Source of the DNA: Deltaproteobacteria bacterium | Lineage (GTDB): Bacteria; Desulfobacterota; Syntrophia; Syntrophales; UBA6807 | Direction: 5' to 3' | Assembly: GCA_016936905.1 (NCBI GenBank) | Contig: JAFGWZ010000123.1 | Span: 1 to 44,683, forward strand | DNA: 44,683 bases | Part shown: positions 8,428-16,872 of the stretch, one piece after another | Position numbering within the stretch: position 1 is the stretch's first letter | Layout: every line of letters starts with the position of its first letter | Translations under genes and position numbers: made by a program | Notes under the pieces: generated by a model | What the model was told of the DNA's origin: nothing | The model's input: only the letters and a program-made list of their open reading frames with translations | Database searches by the model: none

Positions 8428-8539
8428 AATTCAACCCATTCCTGCCCGGAAACATTATCGAGTATTTCCCCTCTCCACAACGATGGGACTTGAACTCTTC
8501 ACTGTTCCTTTTCTTCATTGCTTCAGATGAGGCAGCGCG

Positions 8540-9423
8540 TCAGTTCTGCCGGTAGAGGTACTGGATGGCCGGCTGCTCAGCCTTAAATTCTTCGAGAATC
8601 GTCTGCACCGTTTCCTGAAACAGATATCTGATAATCCCCGATCTTTTTTTCTTGGGATACACCATCTTCGGCTCACCGTCGATCCCCGATAACACCGCGG
8701 CCAGATGTATGGCGTGTTCCATATTCCCCAGATCGTCGACCAACCCCAGCGCAATGCCTGCCTGCCGGTAAATATCCTTCCATCGGCGATTGCTTCGATC
8801 TCAGCTTCCGGTTTATTCCTATTGAGGGATACGACACCTACAAACTGACTGTAAATGTCGTCGACGACGCCTTGAATCAATCTTTTCTCATCCGACGTCA
8901 TCTCACGGGTCGGCGACCCCGCATCTTTGAATTTGCCACTCTTGATGACGGTCGACTTAATTCCGATCTTATCCAGTAATTCCCGGACCTGGGGGAACTG
9001 GGCAATAACGCCGATACTACCCGTAATCGTTCCAGGATTGGCAACGATCTTATCGGCTGCGCTGGCAATATAATACCCGCCCGATGCCGCCAACGACCCC
9101 ATGGAAACAACTACTTTCTTGTTCTTCTTTACTTCCAGGACCTTGTCATATATTTCCTGGGCGGGCACCACTGACCCTCCCGGCGAATCGATCCTTATGA
9201 CAATCGCTTTGATATCGTCGTCCTGATCGTACTGTTCAAGCTGTTCGTTGATTTCCTTCGACTCGTCGATAACGCCCTTGATGATGACAACGCCAACCTT
9301 TTCATCCGATGAAATGACTTGCTTTTCACCGGTAAGCGACGCTACGAAATAGGTAACGACAAAAAAAACCACTCCTATAACCAGAACAAGCAGGAGCCCA
9401 TAAATAATCGGGTGTCTTCTCAT
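8540..9423 (-). pseudogene. sppA: Signal peptide peptidase SppA, frameshifted
   Basis: A 36-kDa-type SppA, a membrane-anchored serine protease that degrades leftover signal peptides. The N-terminal anchor (about residues 7-30), the LAASGGYYIAS nucleophile serine and the KSGKFKDAG catalytic lysine are all in the first frame. After FTGRQAL the frame runs into unrelated residues, while the missing end (LVDDLGNMEHAIHLA to YLYRQN) continues in another frame down to 8540. The break lies in a threefold GGCA repeat (TGCC on the plus strand, 8755-8766). Adding one GGCA unit restores a continuous protein of about 294 residues. As written, translation yields a scrambled tail ending at 8515. It could be a real mutation, a reversible slip or a sequencing error. 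Confidence 0.88.
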
Positions 9424-9441
9424 TGAGCGGAATCGTTCCTC

Positions 9442-11214
9442 TTACACATCCACTATTTTGAGACCGGCGAGGGCTTTTCCGAGACTGGATGAGACCTTTT
9501 CCTTGTTATTCACGTAGCTTTTGAGGGATGATTCTTCAGAGGTCGTCTCATAATCCTTGATGCTCAATCCCAGTTTTCGATTCTTCGCGTCGATATTTTT
9601 GACAACCGCAGTAACGGCATCACCAATAGAATATACTTCCTTAGCTGATTTAACCCGCTTCTGGCTCAATTCTGATACATGTACGAGGCCTTCGATACCT
9701 TCCTCAACCTCGACGAAGACCCCGAAATCGGTAACATTGGTAACGTTCCCCGTTATAGCCGAACCGATGGCGTATTTAACGCTCAGTTCCTCCCACGGGT
9801 CGTTTTCAAGCTGCTTGATGCCAAGAGAAAATTTTTCATTCTCAACATCAACGTTCAAGACAACCGCCTCGATCTCATCACCTTTCCTGTAAAGTTCAGA
9901 TGGATGTTTAATCCGTTTTCTCCAAGAGATGTCCGATACGTGAACCAGCCCATCAATCTCCTCGTTTATACCGACGAATATTCCGAAATCGGTAATATTC
10001 CGAATCTTCCCTTTCACAATCATCCCTGAAGGATACTCTGCTTTCAACGCATCCCAGGGGTTCGGCATTGCCTGTTTCAACCCGAGAGATATACGTTTGT
10101 TCTCCGAATCTACTTCCAAGACCATCACAGAAACGGTATCTCCGACTGATACGATCTTGGAAGGGTGTTTCATTTTCTTAGTCCAGAACATCTCCGATAT
10201 GTGGACGAGGCCTTCCACGCCCGGTTCCAGCTCAACAAAGATTCCATAATCCATGATGTTGACAACTTTGCCCTCAACAATGGAACCGATGACATATTTA
10301 TTTGTAATGGTATTCCAGGGATTATCGAACATCTGTTTGAGTCCCAGAGATACCCGTTCATTCTCCCTGTCGAATGATAATACTTTGACCCGTACTTCAT
10401 CTCCTCTCGAAAAAGACTCTGACGGATGTTTGATCCGGCCCCACGACACATCGGTCACATGGAGCAGGCCATCGATCCCCCCGAGGTCTATAAACAGACC
10501 GTAATCGGTTATATTCTTTACAACACCGTCGAGGACCTTGCCTTCTTCCATGCTTTCGAGGGTCTTTTTCTTCTCCTCCGTCCGCTCCACTTCCAATACG
10601 GACTTTCGCGAAAGAACAACGTTGTTCCGCTTTCTGTCATATTTCAAGACATGAAATTCAAGCGTCTGGCCCACATACTTGTCGTAATCTCTTACAGGCC
10701 GGACATCTACCTGGGAGCCCGGCAGGAATGCCGTTATACCGATGTCGACAGAAAAACCGCCCTTGACACGGTCTATTATGATCCCCTGAACGGCAACCCG
10801 GGCATCACAAGCATCTTTAATATCATTCCAGACCTTCGATTTTACAGCCTTGAATCGGGAAAGGATCAGGCTGTCTTCTTTCTTTCTGTCGACAACGACC
10901 TCAATTTCATCGCCTTCCGCCACGGTCATATTGCCGTCCTTGTCGACCAATTCCTCCACTCTGACCTGTCCTTCAGTCTTATAGCCAACATCGACCATCA
11001 CAACATCTGGATTTATCTGCACCACTCTGCCTGTCAAAATCTCGCCGTACGGCACGTCCTGCAGGCTCTGCTCATAAAGATCGCCAAAGCTCATGGCTTC
11101 TTCCATCTGGGAAACCTCATCCTGACTTTCTACGACGACCTGTTGTTGTGATCCACTCTCGATGGTATTGGTTTCATCTTGCTTTTCTACATTTACGTTT
11201 TCTTCGTTAACCAT
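9442..11214 (-). CDS. rpsA: 30S ribosomal protein S1
   Basis: S1 helps load mRNA on the 30S subunit. The protein has six S1 (OB-fold) repeats, starting near GEILTGRVV, VQGIIIDRV, KVLDGVVKNI, SIVEGKVVNI, MIVKGKIRNI and AITGNVTNV. The last four carry the typical DYGLFID / DFGIFVG and GLVHVSE signatures. The start at the ATG at 11214 gives 590 residues and a conventional acidic N-terminus; a longer frame runs 19 codons upstream but adds an implausible hydrophobic start. A GGGGG-rich ribosome site lies upstream. It sits between cmk and sppA, a common order in delta-proteobacteria. Confidence 0.95.
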   Translation of the reverse strand: MVNEENVNVEKQDETNTIESGSQQQVVVESQDEVSQMEEAMSFGDLYEQSLQDVPYGEILTGRVVQINPDVVMVDVGYKTEGQVRVEELVDKDGNMTVAEGDEIEVVVDRKKEDSLILSRFKAVKSKVWNDIKDACDARVAVQGIIIDRVKGGFSVDIGITAFLPGSQVDVRPVRDYDKYVGQTLEFHVLKYDRKRNNVVLSRKSVLEVERTEEKKKTLESMEEGKVLDGVVKNITDYGLFIDLGGIDGLLHVTDVSWGRIKHPSESFSRGDEVRVKVLSFDRENERVSLGLKQMFDNPWNTITNKYVIGSIVEGKVVNIMDYGIFVELEPGVEGLVHISEMFWTKKMKHPSKIVSVGDTVSVMVLEVDSENKRISLGLKQAMPNPWDALKAEYPSGMIVKGKIRNITDFGIFVGINEEIDGLVHVSDISWRKRIKHPSELYRKGDEIEAVVLNVDVENEKFSLGIKQLENDPWEELSVKYAIGSAITGNVTNVTDFGVFVEVEEGIEGLVHVSELSQKRVKSAKEVYSIGDAVTAVVKNIDAKNRKLGLSIKDYETTSEESSLKSYVNNKEKVSSSLGKALAGLKIVDV

Positions 11215-11327
11215 TAAACGACTACCCCCTGACATTGTAATAACTGTTCTCGAATAGGGCAGGAGTAACACAGAGATAATAAAATATCAAGCTAATTCCA
11301 GAAGAATACTCCCTTCAACTCCAGTCA

Positions 11328-12011
11328 TTATAAACCGTTACCGGAGCGTTCACTGATAATCCGCTTCATCGCGGAGACAACACCGGTAATGTCGAGAGCC
11401 GTGCTGTCGATAATGATGGCATCTTCAGCTGCCATGAGAGGGGCGACAGACCGCCCCGAATCCTGCTGGTCCCGGGCCGACAGGCTTCTCTGTATCTCCG
11501 TGAATTCAACGTTTTCCCCTCTCTCGATGAGTTCTCTGTACCGGCGTCTGGCCCGCTCGTTGACGTCGGCAATGAGATAGAATTTAATATCCGCGTGAGG
11601 GAAAATAACTGTTCCCATATCACGTCCCTCGGCTACGACACCACCTGTCCTGCCGATTTCCTGCTGCAGCGAAAGGAGCCTCTCTCGGACAACGGGAACA
11701 GCCGATATCTGCGAAGCAAAGAAGCCCATTTCCTCTGTCCGTATTTTATCCGTCACATCGTCGCCATCGACTATGATCCTGACATTCGTGCCAACGGGTT
11801 TCACCTTTATGGTAATCTTCCCGCACAATCGTGAGAGGCCTTCCACGTCATTTGACATGATAGCTTCCTGGCGGGCACGGTAGGCAACCCCGCGGTACAG
11901 TGCTCCCGTATCAAGGTAAACATAGGAGATTTCCTCAGCCAGTGTCTTGCCGACCGTACTTTTTCCTGCTCCTGCCGGGCCATCGATAGTTATAACAAGG
12001 TTTCGGTTCAT
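11328..12011 (-). CDS. cmk: Cytidylate kinase
   Basis: A 227-residue NMP kinase that phosphorylates CMP and dCMP. The P-loop GPAGAGKST is at residues 12-20, followed by the CMP-binding YLDTGALYRG and the lid segment with RGGVVAEGRDMGTVIFP-like text. Its start codon overlaps the stop of the DUF2889 gene by 4 bases (ATGA), so the two are translationally coupled. rpsA follows after about 110 bases. Confidence 0.95.
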   Translation of the reverse strand: MNRNLVITIDGPAGAGKSTVGKTLAEEISYVYLDTGALYRGVAYRARQEAIMSNDVEGLSRLCGKITIKVKPVGTNVRIIVDGDDVTDKIRTEEMGFFASQISAVPVVRERLLSLQQEIGRTGGVVAEGRDMGTVIFPHADIKFYLIADVNERARRRYRELIERGENVEFTEIQRSLSARDQQDSGRSVAPLMAAEDAIIIDSTALDITGVVSAMKRIISERSGNGL

Positions 12012-12571
12012 TCTGTTTTTTTCTCATCCTGCTGGCGACGCATTTCAATGATTCGACTGTAGTACGGACCGTTTTCTCTCCATAACCAGCAGCTGTTCAG
12101 GAGCAGCGATAAATCGACCTCGGGGACCCTGACGGTATGCCCCTCCCTGTTTCTACTGTAATAAGCCCATTGCCCCTGGATCGCCGCTGAACCCATGCTG
12201 ATAATAAGGTTTGCCATATGAAGACAGCCGTTTGTCCCGCCGATCAACGTCCTGATCTTTTGCGTGAACCCCCGTTTTATCCGCAGGCCGACAAGCTTCT
12301 CAACCAGATTCTCAACTTCCCGACAGATGTCGTTCGGAACGGCCGCCATATCAGCTTCCGCGCCGGTAATTTCTATTTCCGGCAGGGATATGTTCATCCT
12401 GATGATAATATGATGAATCGCGCCAGGATCGATATGCCGCTTCGCCGAATAAAAATACGACGGGAAGAACCGGTCATCCTTCAATATCCCTTCAATCATG
12501 AGCCTGTTGTCACCGACCTCATAGGTGTTCACCGTAATATTTCTTGTGTGGATCAGCTCTTGTTTCTCCAC
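12008..12571 (-). CDS. DUF2889 family protein
   Basis: A 187-residue cytoplasmic protein matching my memory of DUF2889: an N-terminal strand pair starting LIHTRNITVNTYEV, an internal VGLRIKRGF segment, and the conserved GGTNGCLHMANLI motif (Gly-Cys-x-His). Function is unknown. The Cys-His pair may bind metal, which is a guess. I place the start at the GTG at 12571 because AAGGAG lies 6 bases upstream; the frame runs 19 codons further with no ribosome site. It is the first gene of the cmk-rpsA run. Confidence 0.8.
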   Translation of the reverse strand: MEKQELIHTRNITVNTYEVGDNRLMIEGILKDDRFFPSYFYSAKRHIDPGAIHHIIIRMNISLPEIEITGAEADMAAVPNDICREVENLVEKLVGLRIKRGFTQKIRTLIGGTNGCLHMANLIISMGSAAIQGQWAYYSRNREGHTVRVPEVDLSLLLNSCWLWRENGPYYSRIIEMRRQQDEKKTE

Positions 12572-12877
12572 GGCCGTCTCCTTCCAACGATATGCGGAAT
12601 GTATAGCACAGGGTCTATGCCTTAACAACAGTATTTTACGGGCGAATTACCGCCAGAAACGGCACCCTCCGGCCATCCCGCCATGATATGCTGATACAAC
12701 GTCACGGTGAAGACGATCACAAGAAACGGGACCATTCATCACTGTAAGACCCGTAACGACGGGGCAAGGTGACAGGTGTTGTAACGAGGATATCTGTCGC
12801 TTTATGAAACACGTCTTGATTATGGAAGGCAAAAACGGTAGGATAGCTGAATGAACGCATAAGGAGACTCCCGGAAC
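12572..12877. other. Divergent intergenic region, nothing specific seen
   Basis: About 300 bases between the leftward DUF2889 gene and the rightward M48 protease gene. It must hold both promoters, but I found no clear boxes, repeats or RNA structure. An AAGGAG at about 12861 serves the protease gene. Confidence 0.4.
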
Positions 12878-14317
12878 GTGCTGTTTCACCTCACATTAAG
12901 GGCGAAATGGGTCATTGTCACGATCACCATTGTTGCATTCTCCATGGCAATTGGCGCATCCTGCGCTCACGGGTCGTTCACCATACAGGATGAAGAAAAG
13001 CTGGGGCGGGAGTTCTATGAACAATTGAAATCCAAGGATATTCTGATCCACAATCCCCAGGTCTCCGACTACATCGATAAAATCGGGCGGCAGGTACTGG
13101 AACATGCCGACGATTCACCGTTTTCGTTTACCTTTTCGGTCATTGATAATTCAGGGATCAACGCCTTTGCCACTCCGGGAGGATACATCTATGTTTATGA
13201 TGGACTCATCAAGCTGGCGGAAAACGAATCACAGCTTGCAGGCGTCATAGCGCATGAAATCGCCCATGCCACGTCACGGCATATCGCTGAAGCAATTGAG
13301 AAATCCAAAAAAGTAAACATGGCGGCGCTCCTGGGAATTCTGGCCGGAGCCTTTCTGGGCGGCGGCGGGGAGGGAGCGGCAGCCATAACCAGCTTCTCAA
13401 TGGCTGCGGCGACGACGCTTAACCTGAAATACACCCGGGACAATGAGGAGGAGGCCGACCGCAAAGGCATGCGGTATCTCACCGCATCTGGCTATGACGG
13501 GAAGGCCATGCTTGACTTTCTGAAGATCATGAGAAGGTTTGAATATTTTTCGAATTCCATACCGTCCTATTTTCTCACCCATCCCGGTACGTCCGATCGT
13601 ATCAGATATCTCGACGGTCTGCTCCAGATGACATACACTCAAGGAGGAAAAAGCACTCTCATCGGCGGTCTGAACCGAATAAAGACCATCCTCGTTCTCG
13701 AACAGGATAATCTCAGTGAGAGCCTGAAATTCTTTCACAACGCCCTTTCTGAACATCCCGACAATCCGGATTTTACCTACGGCCTCGCCGTCGTTCAGGG
13801 AAAGCTGGGACAGACCGATGAAGCGCTGAAAAACTTCTTGAAGGCGCTCAGTCAATCGCCGGACGACGGAAGAATCCTTCGAGACCTCGGCATTTTCTAC
13901 TTCAACCAGGGAAAGGCACCCGATGCCTTGGAACCCCTGAAAAAAGCATATTATTTCAACCAAAACGACGCCACAACGATTCTGTACCTCGGCAGAACAT
14001 ATGAGGCCACGGGGAGCAATTTCGAGGCCCTTGAACTGTATGAAAAGTTTCAACGTGATAATCCGGACGACACCGCGATCTATTACAGCCTCGCCATGAT
14101 ATATGGGAAAACCGCTAATCCCGGAGAATCACACTATAACTTCGGAATCTACTTCAAGAAGATGAATAAAGACAAAAGCGCTCTCTTCCACTTCAAGGCG
14201 GCGCAAGACTACTTCCCCCCCTATTCTGATAAAGGACGATTTATTCAAAATGAAATCGACGAGCTCGAAAGTCCGCCCTCCCCTCACCGCAAACCTCCTC
14301 CTTCCCCCCTATCCTGA
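12878..14317 (+). CDS. Periplasmic M48 metalloprotease with TPR repeats (BepA-like)
   Basis: A 479-residue protein. An N-terminal hydrophobic segment (residues 11-28) is followed by a peptidase M48 domain with the zinc motif HEIAH (126-130) and the third ligand in the NEEEAD cluster (about 190-194). The C-terminal half is made of TPR-like helix pairs (for example LKFFHNALSEHPDNPDFTYG and ALKNFLKALSQSPDDGRILR). This layout matches BepA/YfgC-type proteases, which clear or help assemble outer-membrane beta-barrels. A Cys follows the hydrophobic stretch (IGASC) but the lipobox is poor, so secretion rather than lipidation is likelier. The start is GTG with AAGGAG 11 bases upstream, slightly long. 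Confidence 0.9.
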   Translation: MLFHLTLRAKWVIVTITIVAFSMAIGASCAHGSFTIQDEEKLGREFYEQLKSKDILIHNPQVSDYIDKIGRQVLEHADDSPFSFTFSVIDNSGINAFATPGGYIYVYDGLIKLAENESQLAGVIAHEIAHATSRHIAEAIEKSKKVNMAALLGILAGAFLGGGGEGAAAITSFSMAAATTLNLKYTRDNEEEADRKGMRYLTASGYDGKAMLDFLKIMRRFEYFSNSIPSYFLTHPGTSDRIRYLDGLLQMTYTQGGKSTLIGGLNRIKTILVLEQDNLSESLKFFHNALSEHPDNPDFTYGLAVVQGKLGQTDEALKNFLKALSQSPDDGRILRDLGIFYFNQGKAPDALEPLKKAYYFNQNDATTILYLGRTYEATGSNFEALELYEKFQRDNPDDTAIYYSLAMIYGKTANPGESHYNFGIYFKKMNKDKSALFHFKAAQDYFPPYSDKGRFIQNEIDELESPPSPHRKPPPSPLS

Positions 14318-14790
14318 AAGGACGAACCGAACACTGCATGGAACGGCAAACACCTCAGGGATCGTGAATTCTGGTAACCATTACGCAGGGAACATTCCGG
14401 AATGAAAACGCTAACAGGTGGACTATCCTGCTATTTTTGCTTTTCATCTCATCGACCGGCACCATACGAGGCAACAAACAGTATATAGTTGACATGACAA
14501 ACCTTTTTCTGGTATCGAAAGGAACGTATCAGCAGTAATCAGAGATGACGGCATATGTGATGGATGGTGCCCTATTCCGTCCCATTGCATCTGACGAAAG
14601 TTTTGCACAATGTCGATTGGTGTCATTTCGACCGAAGGGGAGAAATCTTGAATATCTAGATATCATTAAGATTTCTCGTCGCCATTGCTCCTCGAAATGA
14701 CATAAAACAAAGATATGCAAAGCTATCCTGACAACGGATTCATAGTATCCACAAAATTGACTCCTGCTCGATTGGGAATGAGACAACGGT
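14318..14790. other. Long intergenic region before the cell-shape cluster
   Basis: About 470 bases with no gene. It holds the TGTCATTTCGA-family hairpin at 14621-14702 and a perfect 12-bp palindrome CATTCCGGAATG near 14391. A 20-codon frame starting at about 14402 looks fortuitous. The promoter of the downstream cluster should lie here but I could not identify it. Confidence 0.5.
14621..14702. repeat. Hairpin repeat, TGTCATTTCGA family, copy 2
   Basis: The best preserved copy: 11-bp perfect ends (TGTCATTTCGA / TCGAAATGACA) and an inner perfect pair AGAAATCTTG / AAGATTTCT, so the transcript would fold into one long interrupted hairpin. It lies about 90 bases upstream of the L,D-transpeptidase gene. 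Confidence 0.85.
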
Positions 14791-16119
14791 ATGAGGAATA
14801 AAAAAGCTACGGGATTCACCATTGCTGCCGCGTGGATTGCAGTCTGCCTTCTTACGGGATCATTTTCCTCTGCGTCCGCAGTGACCCCATGGACGGAACA
14901 GCAGAAGCAGTCGTTAATCCCCGAGGCGTTGATTAACCTGTCATCGAACTATGCTGTTGTTGTCGACAAACAGATGCAGCGGCTTTACGCATTTCGGCAG
15001 AACCACGAGGGCATGGAAAAGGTTTTTGAAGCGCCGTGCTCTACCGGAAAAAACAGCGGTCCGAAGATGATCTCCGGAGACGGCAAGACGCCGGAAGGAA
15101 TTCTATTCGCGACGAGAATATACAGAGACAAAGACCTTTCATCAACCTATGGATGCCTTGCGTTTCATCTTAACTATCCGAACATCATGGACCGTCTTGA
15201 AGGAAAAGACGGAAACAATATATGGATCCATGGAACGGATAAAAAACTCCGCGCATTTCAGACAAACGGGTGCGTCGCACTGACGAATCAAAATATCCAG
15301 GATCTCTCGACGTTTATAAAGCTGGACAAAACTCCGATAATTATAAAAAATTCTATTACATGGGTTCAGGAAGCAACGCTCCATCCCATAAAAAGCGAAC
15401 TCGAATCGATGATGAACTTATGGTGGGAGGCATTGAGGAGCGGTGATCTTCAGCAGATGAACATCTTCTATGATTCTGAAAAATCAATGGACCGCCTCAG
15501 TCTCGAAGCGCTTTCGGACAAAATAGCCTCATGGAAACGCATGGACATACCTGTCTCGTGCTTTGCTGAAAACATTTCCATCCTGCGCGACGATCGGTAT
15601 ACCGTCATTACATTCGACCAGGTGATCGCGTATAAGGACCAATCCTGGAAGTGCGGCAGCCGCAAACTTTTTCTGAAGAAAAACAGTGACCGATGGAGCA
15701 TAAAAGGTGAGAGGGTCCCTCCCGAGAGCACGGGCGCACAGTTCGCCGCCCGGATCAACGAAATCGGCGATGCAATCGCATCCAGAATAGATATTGAAAA
15801 TATGATCGTACAGTGGGTAAAAAGCTGGCAATCGGGTGACATGAAAAAGTACAGATCACATTACGCGCCTGATTTCAAGGGATACGGGATGAACCTGACC
15901 CAATGGTTGCACTATAAGGCCGGCCTGACCGCCGTAAACAAGAATATCCGTATTACCATCGAAAACCTGAAGGTAATCCCGGGGACAGCAACGGCAGTCG
16001 CTATTTTCAGCCAGCGATATGAGTCGACGGGTCACAGCGATCTTGGAACAAAAAAGCTGAGGCTCAAGATGATCAATAATCGATGGAAGATCGTCAGAGA
16101 ATCTTGGAAAGCATTATAA
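14791..16119 (+). CDS. L,D-transpeptidase-fold protein with NTF2-like domains (Csd6/Pgp2-like)
   Basis: A secreted 442-residue protein. The signal peptide ends near SSASA (residues 26-30). The YkuD catalytic domain has His125, His147 in IWIHGTD and the nucleophile Cys161 in TNGCVALTN; all are present. Two NTF2-like domains follow, one starting near MNLWWEALRSGDL and one near IVQWVKSWQSGDM, each with the wedge-like strand pattern. Helicobacter Csd6 and Campylobacter Pgp2 combine a YkuD domain with one NTF2-like domain and trim peptidoglycan tetrapeptides to tripeptides. This protein has the same parts plus one extra NTF2 copy. Ordinary cross-linking L,D-transpeptidase activity is the alternative. 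It begins the cluster that contains the Csd4-like enzyme and bactofilin. Confidence 0.85.
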   Translation: MRNKKATGFTIAAAWIAVCLLTGSFSSASAVTPWTEQQKQSLIPEALINLSSNYAVVVDKQMQRLYAFRQNHEGMEKVFEAPCSTGKNSGPKMISGDGKTPEGILFATRIYRDKDLSSTYGCLAFHLNYPNIMDRLEGKDGNNIWIHGTDKKLRAFQTNGCVALTNQNIQDLSTFIKLDKTPIIIKNSITWVQEATLHPIKSELESMMNLWWEALRSGDLQQMNIFYDSEKSMDRLSLEALSDKIASWKRMDIPVSCFAENISILRDDRYTVITFDQVIAYKDQSWKCGSRKLFLKKNSDRWSIKGERVPPESTGAQFAARINEIGDAIASRIDIENMIVQWVKSWQSGDMKKYRSHYAPDFKGYGMNLTQWLHYKAGLTAVNKNIRITIENLKVIPGTATAVAIFSQRYESTGHSDLGTKKLRLKMINNRWKIVRESWKAL

Positions 16120-16125
16120 AATAGC

Positions 16126-16866
16126 ATGGCAGCCAACGATACGCACATGAATGCCGATAAGAAATCACACAAATGGACCATTCTCGTAATCGGAGACCAC
16201 AAGCAACTGGGAACCTATGAGATCAGGAAGAGCACATTTACCGCAGCCGTTGCGGCCGTTATCGGGATAATACTCATCGCCATAGTGTTTATCTGGTTTC
16301 TGAGTACCTCGGATCTGCGCATACAGAATGACCTGCGGGAACGGCTTGCCGCCAGCGAACAATCAATTGATTCGGTAAAGCAGGAAAATGCAGATTTATC
16401 GAAGAGGATCAGGGAAATGGAAGATGCCCTTGCTGCAACCTTTAAAGAAGGGACGGGTGATAAAGGTGAGTCTCCCGTCACCTCACCGGATCACTTTAAC
16501 AAAATGGCGGTGGAAAACTTCGAGATCAATTTAGATAAGCCCTCGGACTCGCTTCATTTCAAGTTCCTGCTCCGCAACACCGCCTCATATAACAATCCTA
16601 TCTCCGGTAATATTTTTGTCATCCTCAAGCCGGAGTACCTGGACGCTTCAACGTGGAGCTGTTATCCGAAAGCGGAATTGACCGGTGGAAAACCGCAGAA
16701 CAGTGCCAGTGGAGAATTGTTCACCATCGCCCGCTTCAAAACAATCCGGGGATCATTCACCACAGTGCCGCAACGGATGGAGCAATTCTTCATTTCCGTG
16801 TGGGTTTTCTCCGATGATGGCAAACTCATTATGACAAAAGATTTCTTCATACGAAAGGAACTGTAA
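16126..16866 (+). CDS. Membrane-anchored coiled-coil protein of unknown function
   Basis: 246 residues. A short cytoplasmic N-terminus is followed by one membrane helix (about residues 36-60, AAVAAVIGIILIAIVFIWFL), then a coiled coil of about 50 residues (LRERLAASEQSIDSVKQENA onward), then an extracytoplasmic domain of about 130 residues rich in beta-strands. The first 60 residues recall the anchors of M23 endopeptidases (the KWTILVIGDHKQLGTYEI start), but no LytM zinc motif is present. It lies 6 bases after the Csd6-like gene and 6 before the Csd4-like gene, so it is probably a partner of these wall enzymes. I do not recognise a family. A second Met seven codons in is a possible start. Confidence 0.8.
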   Translation: MAANDTHMNADKKSHKWTILVIGDHKQLGTYEIRKSTFTAAVAAVIGIILIAIVFIWFLSTSDLRIQNDLRERLAASEQSIDSVKQENADLSKRIREMEDALAATFKEGTGDKGESPVTSPDHFNKMAVENFEINLDKPSDSLHFKFLLRNTASYNNPISGNIFVILKPEYLDASTWSCYPKAELTGGKPQNSASGELFTIARFKTIRGSFTTVPQRMEQFFISVWVFSDDGKLIMTKDFFIRKEL

Positions 16867-16872
16867 AAAAAT

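Noticed and set aside
10426-11151. 241-codon open frame on the plus strand
   Set aside because: It lies fully antisense to rpsA, has no ribosome site or recognisable domain, and reflects codon bias of the real gene.
14402-14464. 20-codon frame upstream of the cell-shape cluster
   Set aside because: No ribosome site, no hydrophobic or conserved pattern, and too short to support.
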